Shown: positions 36,225 through 46,441 of the stretch, piece by piece
How positions within the stretch are numbered: the stretch's first letter is position 1
How the letters are laid out: the number at the start of each line of letters is the position of its first letter
NCBI RefSeq assembly: GCF_011602365.1
Contig: NZ_JAAONZ010000005.1
Span: 186,001-250,000, forward strand
Length of the DNA stretch: 64,000 nucleotides
Direction: 5' to 3'
DNA from: Pseudomaricurvus hydrocarbonicus
GTDB taxonomy: Bacteria; Pseudomonadota; Gammaproteobacteria; Pseudomonadales; Cellvibrionaceae
Translations under genes and position numbers: made by a program
The notes under the pieces: model-generated
The model's database searches: none
What the model saw: only the letters and a program-made list of their open reading frames with translations
What the model was told of the DNA's origin: nothing

Positions 36225-37829
36225 ATGGCGACCTGCGGTGAAGTGCTGATCAAAATGTTAGAAAACTACGGGGTCAACACCGTGTTTGGTATCCCGGGGG
36301 TTCATACGGTAGAACTTTATCGTGGTCTGGCCAGCAGTCATATTCGTCACATTACCCCACGCCATGAGCAGGGGGCAGGGTTTATGGCAGACGGTTATGC
36401 ACGGGCTTCCGGTACCCCTGGCGTGTGTTTTATTATTACGGGTCCTGGGATGACGAACATTGCCACCGCCATGGGGCAAGCCCTCCAGGATTCTATTCCC
36501 ATGCTGGTGATTTCGTCGGTGAATCGCCGTGGCCAATTGGGCATGGGAGAGGGCTTCCTTCACGAGCTGCCTGACCAGGGCAGCTTGGTGTCAGAGGTGT
36601 CGCGCTTCAGTCATCAGGTTAGACATCTGGACCAGCTGCCAAAAGTGCTGGCACGGGCCTTTGCTGTCTTCAACAGTGAGCGACCCGGCCCGGTACACAT
36701 TGAAATTCCCATCGATGTGATCACCGAGCCTGCGGATCATGTGGACGTGACTTGCTATCCAATACCTCGTCCCCCGGCTCCTGCACCCGATGACGTGGCG
36801 AGGGCAATTGATATACTGCGCAACGCAAATCGCCCCCTTATTGTTATCGGTGGTGGCGCGGTTAACGCCGGCACCGAGTTACTCGTATTTGCCGAGAAAC
36901 TCAATTGCCCGATCGTTAATACCGTCAATGCGAAAGGCGTTGTCCCTTACAGCCATCCTTTGGTTGTAGGAGGGTCGGGCTCCTGCGAGGCGATTCGCGA
37001 TGAAATGCAGAACGCCGATGTCGTGTTGGCGGTGGGGACCGAGTTTTCAGAAACCGATTATGATTTTTTCTTTGCGGGTCCGATAAAAATCGATGGTGAA
37101 TTAATCCGTGTGGATATCGACCCGTCTCAACTCAGTCGCAATGTAAAACCTACCCTGGCCATATGCAGCGATGCGCAAGAGATGTTCGTTGCATTGGCCC
37201 GGGACTTGCCAGAAACAGCCGTAAACGCTGATGGCCAGACGCGGGCCCAGGCATTAAAACGGCGCGTCAGAACGTTGGACTCGCCCAGGTACGCTGATTT
37301 TTTCGCGACTATCCGTGAAACACTGCCAGATGTCCTTATTGCCGGCGACTCCACTCAGCCGGTGTACTATGCCTGGCTATTTTATGAAACAGAGCAGCCT
37401 CGACGCTATTTTCACTCAGCCAGTGGTTTCGGCACTCTGGGATACGCCATCCCCGCGGCCATGGGTGCGAAATTGGGTCGCCCGGATCTTCCGGTGATTG
37501 GTTTAATTGGTGATGGTGCGGCTCAGTTCTCCATCGGAGAGTTGGCCAGTGCCGTCGAGGCGCAGGTGCCGGTGATATTTTTACTTTGGAACAATTCCGG
37601 CTATGGAGAAATCCGGCGCTTTATGGACGATGCCCAGGTGGACCGGGTTGGTGTGGACATCTATACCCCCGACTTTCAGATGATTGGTAAAGGCTTTGGT
37701 TGTGCAACGACACGAGCATCGAATCGAGAGGAGCTAGCGACTCAATTACTGGCGGCCTCTGTCAGATCGGGGCCTTCTTTGATCGAAGTGGCAGAATCCG
37801 ATTTTGCTGACGGTTACCCTTTCCCCTGA
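36225..37829 (+). CDS. ThDP-dependent 2-oxoacid decarboxylase, AruI-like
   Basis: A 534-residue thiamine-diphosphate enzyme of the acetolactate synthase/benzoylformate decarboxylase superfamily, full length. The ThDP-activating glutamate is in TPRHEQGAGFMADGYARASG, a central FAD/NAD-like domain follows, and the ThDP-Mg motif is GDGAAQFSIGELASAVEAQVPVIFLLWNNSGYGEI (from about residue 429). The closest type I recall is 5-guanidino-2-oxopentanoate decarboxylase (AruI) of the arginine transaminase route, but no aminotransferase aruH lies nearby, so the substrate is open. AGAGG precedes the ATG. Confidence 0.8.
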   Translation: MATCGEVLIKMLENYGVNTVFGIPGVHTVELYRGLASSHIRHITPRHEQGAGFMADGYARASGTPGVCFIITGPGMTNIATAMGQALQDSIPMLVISSVNRRGQLGMGEGFLHELPDQGSLVSEVSRFSHQVRHLDQLPKVLARAFAVFNSERPGPVHIEIPIDVITEPADHVDVTCYPIPRPPAPAPDDVARAIDILRNANRPLIVIGGGAVNAGTELLVFAEKLNCPIVNTVNAKGVVPYSHPLVVGGSGSCEAIRDEMQNADVVLAVGTEFSETDYDFFFAGPIKIDGELIRVDIDPSQLSRNVKPTLAICSDAQEMFVALARDLPETAVNADGQTRAQALKRRVRTLDSPRYADFFATIRETLPDVLIAGDSTQPVYYAWLFYETEQPRRYFHSASGFGTLGYAIPAAMGAKLGRPDLPVIGLIGDGAAQFSIGELASAVEAQVPVIFLLWNNSGYGEIRRFMDDAQVDRVGVDIYTPDFQMIGKGFGCATTRASNREELATQLLAASVRSGPSLIEVAESDFADGYPFP

Positions 37830-37946
37830 TAAAAAAACGGGCGATAGCGAATCGGGACGGTATGTTTATCCTGCCCAGAGTCATGCACCTTGCAGTGACG
37901 GTGGTCCGAATTGTGGCCGTTTTACGGGCGACAGCGCTGAGGGGTC

Positions 37947-39881
37947 GTGAAAAAGCGAACAACCGAGTATCATAGCGGCCCAGTTGTACCGGGGTTGTTG
38001 GATGTTCACATCCCACAACCAAAACCGTGGACCGTCGAATATTCTGGAACAGTTTTGTCAGATCACCCAAAACGCGAATCAAATTGGCAATTTTTCCTCC
38101 GCTACGTGCTCCGTCACAAGTGGTCCTATGGAACAGGAGTAATCCTGTTACTGGCCACTAACTGGTTTGCGGTCAGCATTCCTCGCTATATCGGTGCCTC
38201 CATTGATTTGCTCAAAGAGCAGTTACCCCAGCATCAGGGGGAGCTCAATACCTTGATATTGCTGATTGCCGGTTTGGCTTTAATGATGATGGCGACACGT
38301 ACGCTATCGAGAATGCTTTTTTTCAACCCCGGCAGAGCGGTTGAACGCGATCTTAAAAATGAAGCCTTCACTCAGCTGACTCATCTGCAACGGGATTTTT
38401 TTGAGCGACATCCCACCGGCACGCTGATCTCTATTGTCAACAATGACATCAATGGTATCCGGGCTTTGGCCGGGGTGGTTATGCTGCAGGTATTCAACAT
38501 TACTTTTGCCCTGTCGCTCACGCCCTACAAAATGTGGCAATTATCCCCCCAGTTAACGCTGTACTGCATGGTTCCGGTGGTCGCGACGTTTCTGGTGTCA
38601 CACCGGGCCATTGGTCGTATGCGGCAGATGATGAAGGTGCGAATGGAAGAGTTACAGGCGCTGTCGTCCCATTCGGTGGAGTTACTGTCCGGCATCGAGG
38701 TCATCAAATCGAATCGCATTCAGGGCTGGGCGCGAGACGAATTTGCCCAGGGCAATGACAAATTATTGCGGCGGTCTCTGCAACTGGCCCGGATACGCAC
38801 CCTGGTGCTGCCGATTCTGGGGTATACCGATCGCATCATGAAAGTCCTCATACTTGCGGTGGGTGGCGTCTATGTGATTCAGTCCGGGTTGTCACTGGGG
38901 GAGGTGGTGGCATTTTTGTCTTACGCCACCTTACTGGCCATGCCGTTTTTCTCCATGGCGATGATTTTCTCCTCATTTCAAAATGGCATTCTGAGCATCG
39001 AGAGTCTGCGCAAGATTCTCGACAGTGACATTCCGCCACAGGATCATCAGCACCTGCCTGATGCCGAGCGTCAACAATTGTTCAGTTCCGGTGTCAGTAT
39101 CCGCAACCTCAGTTACACCTACCCGGGGCAGGCCGAGCCGGCGCTCAAGGGCATCAGTTTTGATATTCGTCCCGGCCAAACCATCGGTATCCTGGGCCAG
39201 GTCGGGTCGGGTAAATCCACTTTAGTGAATTGCATCAATCGGCACTTGGAGATTGAGCCCGGCCGTATATTTATTGATGACTACGACATCACTCAGCTGT
39301 CGCGCCGGGATTTGCGCAGTGCTGTGCGGACCATCACACAGGAACCGTTTTTGTTCTCCGATTCGGTGGTCAACAATATTCGTTTCAGTGCCGGTGACGA
39401 AGAGTCGCAGCCGATCGATGATGTGCTCTATCAAAGTGATCTGCAAGACGAGGTGGATAAATTCCCGGCAGGGGAGGACACCCTGGTCGGCGAGAAGGGG
39501 ATTCTGTTATCCGGCGGTCAGAAACAGCGTTTGAGCTTGGCTCGCGCCATGTACACGCCCTCTAAATTGATGATTCTGGATAATGTCCTGTCGGCCGTGG
39601 ACAACGACACTGAACGCTTTTTGCTGGGACAAATTTTCGACCATATGCAAAGTCAAAGTATTCTCATTGTCTCCCATCGTGCCAGTGTGCTGGAGCGGGT
39701 GGATTACATCCTGGTGATGGACCAGGGAGCAGTGGTTGCGCAGGGAACGCACAGGGAATTGCTGGAGCGTTCTCCACTGTATCGCCAGACCTGGCAATTA
39801 CAGGCGGCTGAGCAGCAGGGGCAAGAAGAACCGGAAGCTCAACCCACTCGGCCCAGCAAAGACGAGGAGCCCAATCTATGA
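37947..39881 (+). CDS. ABC exporter half-transporter, degenerate-site subunit (MdlA-like)
   Basis: A 644-residue ABC exporter subunit starting at a GTG with GAGGGG upstream. Six transmembrane helices (about 40-350) are followed by an ATPase domain with Walker A GQVGSGKST (about 417-425), signature LSGGQKQR and Walker B LMILDN. The catalytic glutamate after Walker B is replaced by asparagine (about Asn546), and the switch histidine is kept (VSHR). The next gene overlaps by 4 nt and encodes the partner. This is the usual heterodimeric exporter design with one weak ATP site. The substrate is unknown. Confidence 0.9.
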   Translation: MKKRTTEYHSGPVVPGLLDVHIPQPKPWTVEYSGTVLSDHPKRESNWQFFLRYVLRHKWSYGTGVILLLATNWFAVSIPRYIGASIDLLKEQLPQHQGELNTLILLIAGLALMMMATRTLSRMLFFNPGRAVERDLKNEAFTQLTHLQRDFFERHPTGTLISIVNNDINGIRALAGVVMLQVFNITFALSLTPYKMWQLSPQLTLYCMVPVVATFLVSHRAIGRMRQMMKVRMEELQALSSHSVELLSGIEVIKSNRIQGWARDEFAQGNDKLLRRSLQLARIRTLVLPILGYTDRIMKVLILAVGGVYVIQSGLSLGEVVAFLSYATLLAMPFFSMAMIFSSFQNGILSIESLRKILDSDIPPQDHQHLPDAERQQLFSSGVSIRNLSYTYPGQAEPALKGISFDIRPGQTIGILGQVGSGKSTLVNCINRHLEIEPGRIFIDDYDITQLSRRDLRSAVRTITQEPFLFSDSVVNNIRFSAGDEESQPIDDVLYQSDLQDEVDKFPAGEDTLVGEKGILLSGGQKQRLSLARAMYTPSKLMILDNVLSAVDNDTERFLLGQIFDHMQSQSILIVSHRASVLERVDYILVMDQGAVVAQGTHRELLERSPLYRQTWQLQAAEQQGQEEPEAQPTRPSKDEEPNL

Positions 39882-41737
39882 GTGATGTTAGTGGAAGCTC
39901 TGCGTCGCCTCGTCCAGGTTCGCAGCACAAGAGTTCGCAACAAAAGCGAGCGCAGCCTCCGGAGACAGAGCGGTTAGCCATCGATTGGCATTTGATTCGC
40001 CGCTTCCTCAAATACCTCAAACCTTATCGCCAACAGGTGCTGTTGGGGGCCGCGGCCGTCCCGTTGACCATTCTGTGCAGCGTGGCTTTTCCCTGGCTGA
40101 TCATGCACATCATTGATACCCAGATCGTGCCCGGCAAAATCAGCGGCCTCTATTGGTGGTCGGGTTTGCTGCTGTTGGTTCTGATTGGCAATTATCTGGC
40201 CGACGCTTTGTTCAATTTTTTTCTGCAGAAGTCGGCGCTCTACGCGTTGCGAGATATGCGGGCCGATATGTTTGCCCGGGTACTGGCGTTTCCCCGCCGT
40301 TACTTTGATAAAACGCCAATTGGCGTCACCCTGACCCGTTTGACCAGTGATCTGGAGGCCGTCAACGAATCCTTCGCACAGGGGTTGCTGAGCATGGTGC
40401 GCGATGTGTTGACCACGCTGGCCCTGTTGATCTTTTTGTTTGTGATCAATTGGAAGCTGGCTCTGATGGTGCTGCTCATGGGGCCGCCCACTTATTTTAT
40501 GACCGAAATGTTGCGTCGCCGCTTGCGCGATGCCTATGCCTCAGGGCGGGTGGTGCTGTCGCAGGGCACAGGTTACTTGCAGGAATGCCTCAACGGCATC
40601 AAGACCGTGCAGCTCTACTCAGCCGAAGAGCAGGTACAAAACAAGTATGAAGACTATACCCAGGGTTTCTTCCGGGCCCAGTCGCGCTCCAATTTCTACG
40701 ACTCCGCGCTGTTCGCCATTATTGAGGGGATTACCACCATTGCCATGGCGTTGATCATCTGGTTTGGTGCCCGCGAGCTGCTGGCTGCCACAATTACCTA
40801 CGGGGTATTGATCGGTTTCACCCAAACCCTTGATCGAATCTTTGTGCCTATTCGGGATTTTACCTCGCAAGTCGCCTCTATCCAGCGAGCACTCGCAGCC
40901 TTTGGTCACATCGAAGAAATATTTGAACAACCGCTGCAGGAAAGTGAGGTTGATACCTCGGTTCGTGATGGGGAGTTGACGGAGTCTTCAACGGTTGAAG
41001 ACACGTTTCAATCCCTGGTCTTTGACAACGTCAGTTTCCGTTACAGTGACGACGGACCTCAGGTGCTCGACGGCGTGTCTTTTCAGCTCCTTAAAGGCCA
41101 GAAAATTGCCCTGGTTGGCAGTACCGGGTCTGGCAAGTCCACGATCCTGCGGTTACTTAACAGAACCTACGAAAATTACCAGGGCTCGATTTTACTCAAT
41201 GGCCGCGAGCTGCGGGAGATCCCGCTGGGCCAGATCAGTCGGCTGTGCTCCCTGATGCAGCAGGAGGTCTTTCTTTTTAACCAGTCCATTGCGTTCAACA
41301 TTAGCCTTGAACGCGAGGGTATCAGCCGCTCCGATGTAGAGGCAGCGGCCCGTTATGTCTATGCGGACGGGTTTATTGAACGCCTGCCGGGACAATACGA
41401 ATTCCAGTTGCAGGGCAATGGCAGCAATCTGTCGGCGGGGCAGTGTCAACTGGTGGCATTTGCCCGAGCCATTGCCTCTGGCAGTGAGCTGGTGTTGCTG
41501 GATGAGGCGACTGCATCCGTGGATTCCGTGACCGAACAGCTCATTCAAAAAGCCATTGATCATGTGTTCATGGACAAAACCGTGATTGCCATTGCTCACC
41601 GCTTGAGCACGATTAAACACTCTGATCAAATCCTGGTCTTGGACAAGGGACGAATCATCGAGCGCGGCTCCCACCGCGAACTGGTTCAGATACAGGGCTT
41701 TTACGCGAATTTACTGAAGGAACTGCCTGGTAGTTGA
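39878..41737 (+). CDS. ABC exporter half-transporter, catalytic partner (MdlB-like)
   Basis: A 619-residue partner of the preceding subunit. Membrane domain about 45-345; ATPase domain with Walker A GSTGSGKST (about 413-421), signature LSAGQCQL (Ala in place of the second-position Gly of LSGGQ), Walker B LVLLDEAT with an intact catalytic Glu, and the switch His in IAHR. Combined with the Asn in its partner, the ATP site made from this signature and the partner's Walker motifs should be degenerate, and the other site active. The 4-nt overlap shows a fixed pair. Confidence 0.92.
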   Translation: MSDVSGSSASPRPGSQHKSSQQKRAQPPETERLAIDWHLIRRFLKYLKPYRQQVLLGAAAVPLTILCSVAFPWLIMHIIDTQIVPGKISGLYWWSGLLLLVLIGNYLADALFNFFLQKSALYALRDMRADMFARVLAFPRRYFDKTPIGVTLTRLTSDLEAVNESFAQGLLSMVRDVLTTLALLIFLFVINWKLALMVLLMGPPTYFMTEMLRRRLRDAYASGRVVLSQGTGYLQECLNGIKTVQLYSAEEQVQNKYEDYTQGFFRAQSRSNFYDSALFAIIEGITTIAMALIIWFGARELLAATITYGVLIGFTQTLDRIFVPIRDFTSQVASIQRALAAFGHIEEIFEQPLQESEVDTSVRDGELTESSTVEDTFQSLVFDNVSFRYSDDGPQVLDGVSFQLLKGQKIALVGSTGSGKSTILRLLNRTYENYQGSILLNGRELREIPLGQISRLCSLMQQEVFLFNQSIAFNISLEREGISRSDVEAAARYVYADGFIERLPGQYEFQLQGNGSNLSAGQCQLVAFARAIASGSELVLLDEATASVDSVTEQLIQKAIDHVFMDKTVIAIAHRLSTIKHSDQILVLDKGRIIERGSHRELVQIQGFYANLLKELPGS

Positions 41738-42006
41738 AGGAATACGGGCAGCCCGAAAGCATTGGCTCCGATAGCTGCCGCTGGCCATGGGCCAAGCGGG
41801 TCGGTCGATGTAACATCGCCAGCCTTAAGCTGCCCCGCTTGAAATTGCCTGAGGCGGCTGCCTGAATCGTTGGTAGGGGTAAGGGTGTATAAAATACTCC
41901 GAAAAACATGTTACAACACGACTTGACGATAAGATCATGGCTTGGATAGGGAAGGGCCTCTCTGCAAAAACAGGCCATCCTTTTCCTAAACGGACAGCAG
42001 AAATTT

Positions 42007-43545
42007 ATGAATCCAACGCAAGGTTTCGATATTGTTACTGACGCTGCCCAAACTTTTCCTAAGCTGATCAGAACCAGCGCCAGACTCTACGGGGAAAGTC
42101 CGGCAATCAGCCTGACGAGCGCTACGGGGGACACACATTCGGTCTCGTTTGTCGAACTCGACTCGCGTTCTGCTGAACTGGCCCGTGGGTTGATTGCGCG
42201 CGGAGTGGGGAAAGGCAGTCGGGTGGGGTTTATTTACGGCAACGGCCCTGAGTTCGCGGTGGCTTTTGCGGCCATCGCCCGGGCTGGTGGCATTGCCGTG
42301 CCGATCAGTACCTTGGCGAAGGCCCATGAGCTGGTACGAATTTTAAGACAGTCGGATATCAGCGGTTTGCTGTTGCAACGTTCATTGCTGGGCAAGGATT
42401 ATGTGCAACGCCTCTGTGACGCGTTGCCAGCATTGGTGACGGCGACAACGCCCGATCTTCGATTACAGCAAGTGCCCTTTCTGCGTTGGGTGGTATCCAC
42501 CGGACCGGACCTGCCGGTATCGATCCGTGACCAACAGTGGTTGCTGTCTGCAGCCAAATCAGTGAGTGACGAGTTATTGCGTGAGGTTGAGTCGGAAGTT
42601 CATTCGACCGATCAGGTTCTGGAAATTTACACCTCCGGCTCTATGGCCATGCCCAAGGGTGTCAAACACTGTCACGGCCCCATGCTGCAGCGTACTCAAT
42701 ATTTGTGCCGGATGCGTCCACTGCCTCCCGGTGCCGAAATCATGGTGGGCCTGCCGATGTTCTGGGTTGGCGGTATGATGCTGTTTTTGTTGGCTAATTG
42801 GACTGCCGGTGCGAAAACCGTTTGCAGTGAAGGCACCAGTACCAACAGCAAAATTGCCATGGGCAGTGTACTGGCCAAGGACGATATGTTTGAGCTGCCC
42901 GAGGGCATGACCATTTGGGCTCTGGGTATGACAGAAACTCTGGGGCCTTATTCCTACGCCGATGAGATGCGAGCACCGGGTTACCCGCTGTGTCCACCGC
43001 TGGATCATATTGCCGATGGCTTCGAGGTGCGGGTAGCCGATGAAGACGGCAAACCCGTGGCCGATGGCGCAGTGGGAGAAATTCAGGTGCGTGGCTATGC
43101 GTTGACACCGGGTCTGCACAAGATGGAGCGCGATGCCTATTTTACCGTAGATGGCTATTACCACACCGGCGATCTTGGTCAGCGTGACGGCAAGCGTATC
43201 CATTTTGTCGGGCGCGATGGCGACATGATCAAAACCGCCAACAGCAATGTGTCTCCAGCTGAAGTGGAATACGAACTGCAGCAGTTGGATGGCATTCACT
43301 CGGCGTATGTTGTCGGCATTCCCGATCGAGAGCGAGGTCAGCTGCTGGTGGCGGCTGTGGTACCTCGCGACGATGCGGAACTGGACTTTGCAGACATTCA
43401 GGCGCAATTAACGGAAAACCTGTCCAGTTACAAGGTACCTCGCGCCTATGTGGCCATCAGCCGGGATGAGGTGCCCATGCTGCCCAGTAACAAGGTGGCC
43501 AGACGTCAGATTGAAGCCATGATGATTGAAAAACTGAACCGCTGA
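42007..43545 (+). CDS. AMP-dependent acyl-CoA synthetase-like protein with shortened core
   Basis: A 512-residue member of the adenylate-forming superfamily. Phosphate loop YTSGSMAMPKGVKH (about 208-221), LGMTETLGPY (about 304), YHTGDLGQRDGKRIHFVGRDGDMIKTANSNVSP and the C-terminal Lys region (MLPSNKVARRQ) are present. Only about 95 residues separate the phosphate loop from the GMTET motif, where family members usually have around 140-160. The lost part would be the acyl-binding region and several strands. The junction around 42830-42870 (GTSTNSKIAMGSVLAKDD) looks like an in-frame deletion. It may be inactive or have changed specificity. Confidence 0.82.
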   Translation: MNPTQGFDIVTDAAQTFPKLIRTSARLYGESPAISLTSATGDTHSVSFVELDSRSAELARGLIARGVGKGSRVGFIYGNGPEFAVAFAAIARAGGIAVPISTLAKAHELVRILRQSDISGLLLQRSLLGKDYVQRLCDALPALVTATTPDLRLQQVPFLRWVVSTGPDLPVSIRDQQWLLSAAKSVSDELLREVESEVHSTDQVLEIYTSGSMAMPKGVKHCHGPMLQRTQYLCRMRPLPPGAEIMVGLPMFWVGGMMLFLLANWTAGAKTVCSEGTSTNSKIAMGSVLAKDDMFELPEGMTIWALGMTETLGPYSYADEMRAPGYPLCPPLDHIADGFEVRVADEDGKPVADGAVGEIQVRGYALTPGLHKMERDAYFTVDGYYHTGDLGQRDGKRIHFVGRDGDMIKTANSNVSPAEVEYELQQLDGIHSAYVVGIPDRERGQLLVAAVVPRDDAELDFADIQAQLTENLSSYKVPRAYVAISRDEVPMLPSNKVARRQIEAMMIEKLNR

Positions 43546-43843
43546 AGACGTGTCTTGGCCATCATCTTTCGCAATCAAGAAGTGGATCATTGCTGGGGGT
43601 TGCAGAGCCAGCTAAGTATTGCTCATTCGCCTGTTCAGACGTCGGACAAACGACTTCATTCATAATGTGACCACCATCGTTGCTGTTGTTATAGCGCACA
43701 ATTACATAAGCGAAAAAACTTATAGGATAAAGCTTTCTAAGCTCGAGTTATTGTCAATTGATGACTGAACTACACTTATGGATCAGTTCATCTCCAGTTT
43801 CTCAAAAATGATAAAAACGATTTATTCAGATGAGGACTCGACA

Positions 43844-44224
43844 ATGACTATTGGAAATGCAATCGGGGAGTTTTCTTCCAAATCCACAAGCATCACAGTT
43901 TCAGATGATAACGATGGACGAGTGATCACCCAGGTCAATTTTGAAGGCATGGCGGATGGCTATGGCGTCATAACATCAACTATGGCCTTCTATGGCTCCG
44001 AGCCTGGCGCTGACAGAGGGCATGTTAGCTATGCTGGTCAGGCTTTTCCGCCAGAAGGCCGCTTTGTCACGGGTACCGGTGAAGGGGTTTTCGAGGAATC
44101 GGGAACCCATGAATGGCGAGTACGATTGACGATTCACGTGTCTGATGGAAAGTTGCTGTTAAGTGATGGTATCGTCAAGTTGAAAGACCGTTCGTATACC
44201 GGAAAAATTTATGAATGGGAATGA
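43844..44224 (+). CDS. Small protein of unknown function
   Basis: About 126 aa from the ATG at 43844, which has GAGGA 7 nt upstream (43832-43836); an in-frame ATG at 43778 lacks such a site. The sequence is rich in alternating polar and hydrophobic residues with many Gly (DGRVITQVNFEGMADGYGVITSTMAFYG), suggesting a small beta-barrel similar in general look to DUF3224 or allene-oxide-cyclase-like proteins. It has no signal peptide. I do not recognise it with confidence. It stands alone between the acyl-CoA synthetase-like gene and the DUF3604 gene. Confidence 0.6.
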   Translation: MTIGNAIGEFSSKSTSITVSDDNDGRVITQVNFEGMADGYGVITSTMAFYGSEPGADRGHVSYAGQAFPPEGRFVTGTGEGVFEESGTHEWRVRLTIHVSDGKLLLSDGIVKLKDRSYTGKIYEWE

Positions 44225-44509
44225 CTGGGCAACACTTTTTTAACTGCAAGCCCGCCAGCCAAAACAAACAGAAGGGGCGTAATCAGAGGCCAGCCCTATT
44301 AAGCGGGTAGGTAGAATATGGCGAAGGCACATGCCACAGCTGGGTTTGAGGGCCTGCCCCGGGTTCTTCGCAATTATGACCTTCGAAGAGTGTAAATATA
44401 CGGACATTCATTCTTTAAAGTGGCCATGTGACTGGCATGCCCCCTGATCCTCAGGCTTAATCGTCTTGAAAGCTCAGTGCATAACAATTTAATAATTGAG
44501 TAAATCAAG

Positions 44510-46441
44510 ATGATGGTAAGATTTTCTGGCCTGACTGCATTGGGGAGCAATGCCCCCGTGTTTACCAGATTCACCTCTTTAATCGCGGCTGTATTGATTT
44601 CGGCATTGTGGCAGCAGCCGTCTGTCGCCGCCACAGATTCTGTTTTGGCGACTACGCCAATGACGTCTCAACAACCGTTTTCTCCTTCCTTGCGAACTCC
44701 GGCTGAAAATCAACTGTTTTGGGGTGATTTACACCTCCATACCAATCTCTCCACCGATGCTTACATTAACGGCTCTAGGAGCATTGGCCAGGAAGAGGCC
44801 TACCGTTTTGCCATGGGAGAGACCGTGACCTCCGATATTGGTATCGAAGCCAAGCTGAATCGACCACTGGATTTTCTGGCTGTGACAGATCATGGAGAGA
44901 ATCTGGGGTTGTACGCTCGCATAGAAGCCGGGGATCCGCTAGTGGTAGGACAACCGGTTGGCGACCGCTACGCCGAAGTGCTGGATCTGTTTGGGAAGGT
45001 GGGGTTGCGCAATGCCTTTATGCAAGTCATTGGCAAGCACGGCCCGATGCCGGACATGCCCACCAGTGTTCTGCGTTCTATCTGGAGCGATGTTACGCAA
45101 ATAGCCGATCGTTATAACCAACCGGGGCAATTCACCACGCTGATTGGATACGAGTGGACCTCCATGATCAACGGTGACAATCTGCATCGTGTGGTCTTGT
45201 TTCGCGATGATGCTGACCTCACCAGCCAAGTGTTACCCATTGATGCCAATGAGAACCCCGACCCGGAAAGCCTTTGGGCGGGACTGGCCCATTATGAAGA
45301 GGCCACCGGTGGTCAGGTATTGGCCATCCCTCACAACGGCAATCTCTCCAATGGACGGATGTTCTCTCCCCAGCGTGTTAACGGAGACCCTATAGATCGA
45401 CGCTACGCGGAAAATCGCATGCGCTGGGAACCGGTCTACGAAGTCACGCAGATGAAGGGAGATGGCGAGAGTCATCCCACCCTGTCGCCAACGGATGAAT
45501 TTGCCAATTTTGAAACCTGGGATACAACCAACGTTGCCTTTAGCACACCGAAAGAACCCTGGATGCTGCGTTACGAATACGCTCGTTCGGCTCTGAAAGA
45601 TGGTCTTGAGTATGACCGGACCCTGGGGGCCAACCCGTTCAAGATGGGATTGGTGGGAGGGACGGATACTCACACCGGTTTGGCCACCACCAGAGAAGAT
45701 AATTACTTCGGCAAGTTCAAAGGCTCGAATCCTTCGGCCGAGCGCTTGAAGGCCAAAATGGGGGGGCAGTTCCAGTCCAACCTGGATTTAGGTGCTTCGG
45801 GATTAACCGGTGTTTGGGCCAGAGAAAACAGTCGTGAGGCCATCTTTGATGCTCTCCGCCGTCGCGAGGTGTATGCCACCAGCGGCAGCCGAATCCGCTT
45901 GCGATTTTTTGGGGGGTGGAACTTTCAGCCAGAGGACGTTACCCGTGCGGATTACGCTCGCTATGGTTACCGTTCCGGTGTGCCGATGGGCAGTAATCTG
46001 CCCGCAAGGGAGAACGCCAATGCGCCGAGCTTTATGATCCATGCAGTGCGTGACCCGGATGCCGCCAATCTGGATCGGGTGCAGGTGATTAAGGGATGGC
46101 TGGACGATAAGGGGCAAAGCCACGAGAAGGTTTACAATGTGGCGCTTTCCGACGGTCGCACTGCCGATCGTAAAGGCCGGGTGCAACCACTAAAGTCGAC
46201 GGTGGACGTCGCCAAAGCCACCTACAGCAACTCAACAGGGGATCCAGAGTTGATCTCTTGGTGGCAAGACCCGGAGTTTGATCCGTTGCAGCCGGCGTTC
46301 TACTATGTTCGGGTGTTAGAAATCCCGACGCCACGCTGGACCACCTATGACGCGGCTTATTTCGACACTGAGCTTCCAGAGTCTGTGCCTGTAGAAATAC
46401 AGGATCGGGCTTACAGTTCACCTATTTGGTATCAACCGTAA
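44510..46441 (+). CDS. DUF3604 family exported protein
   Basis: A 643-residue protein with an N-terminal signal or anchor segment (about 15-43) and a DUF3604 domain. The metal-binding-like opening LFWGDLHLHTNLSTDAYINGS and DFLAVTDHGENLG resembles the PHP phosphoesterase fold, and LVGGTDTHTGLATTREDNYFGKF and VYATSGSRIRLRFFGG are DUF3604 blocks. The family is common in marine gammaproteobacteria and its reaction is not established to my knowledge. It probably acts in the periplasm with bound metal. It is a single gene ending at a strong bidirectional hairpin. Confidence 0.88.
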   Translation: MMVRFSGLTALGSNAPVFTRFTSLIAAVLISALWQQPSVAATDSVLATTPMTSQQPFSPSLRTPAENQLFWGDLHLHTNLSTDAYINGSRSIGQEEAYRFAMGETVTSDIGIEAKLNRPLDFLAVTDHGENLGLYARIEAGDPLVVGQPVGDRYAEVLDLFGKVGLRNAFMQVIGKHGPMPDMPTSVLRSIWSDVTQIADRYNQPGQFTTLIGYEWTSMINGDNLHRVVLFRDDADLTSQVLPIDANENPDPESLWAGLAHYEEATGGQVLAIPHNGNLSNGRMFSPQRVNGDPIDRRYAENRMRWEPVYEVTQMKGDGESHPTLSPTDEFANFETWDTTNVAFSTPKEPWMLRYEYARSALKDGLEYDRTLGANPFKMGLVGGTDTHTGLATTREDNYFGKFKGSNPSAERLKAKMGGQFQSNLDLGASGLTGVWARENSREAIFDALRRREVYATSGSRIRLRFFGGWNFQPEDVTRADYARYGYRSGVPMGSNLPARENANAPSFMIHAVRDPDAANLDRVQVIKGWLDDKGQSHEKVYNVALSDGRTADRKGRVQPLKSTVDVAKATYSNSTGDPELISWWQDPEFDPLQPAFYYVRVLEIPTPRWTTYDAAYFDTELPESVPVEIQDRAYSSPIWYQP

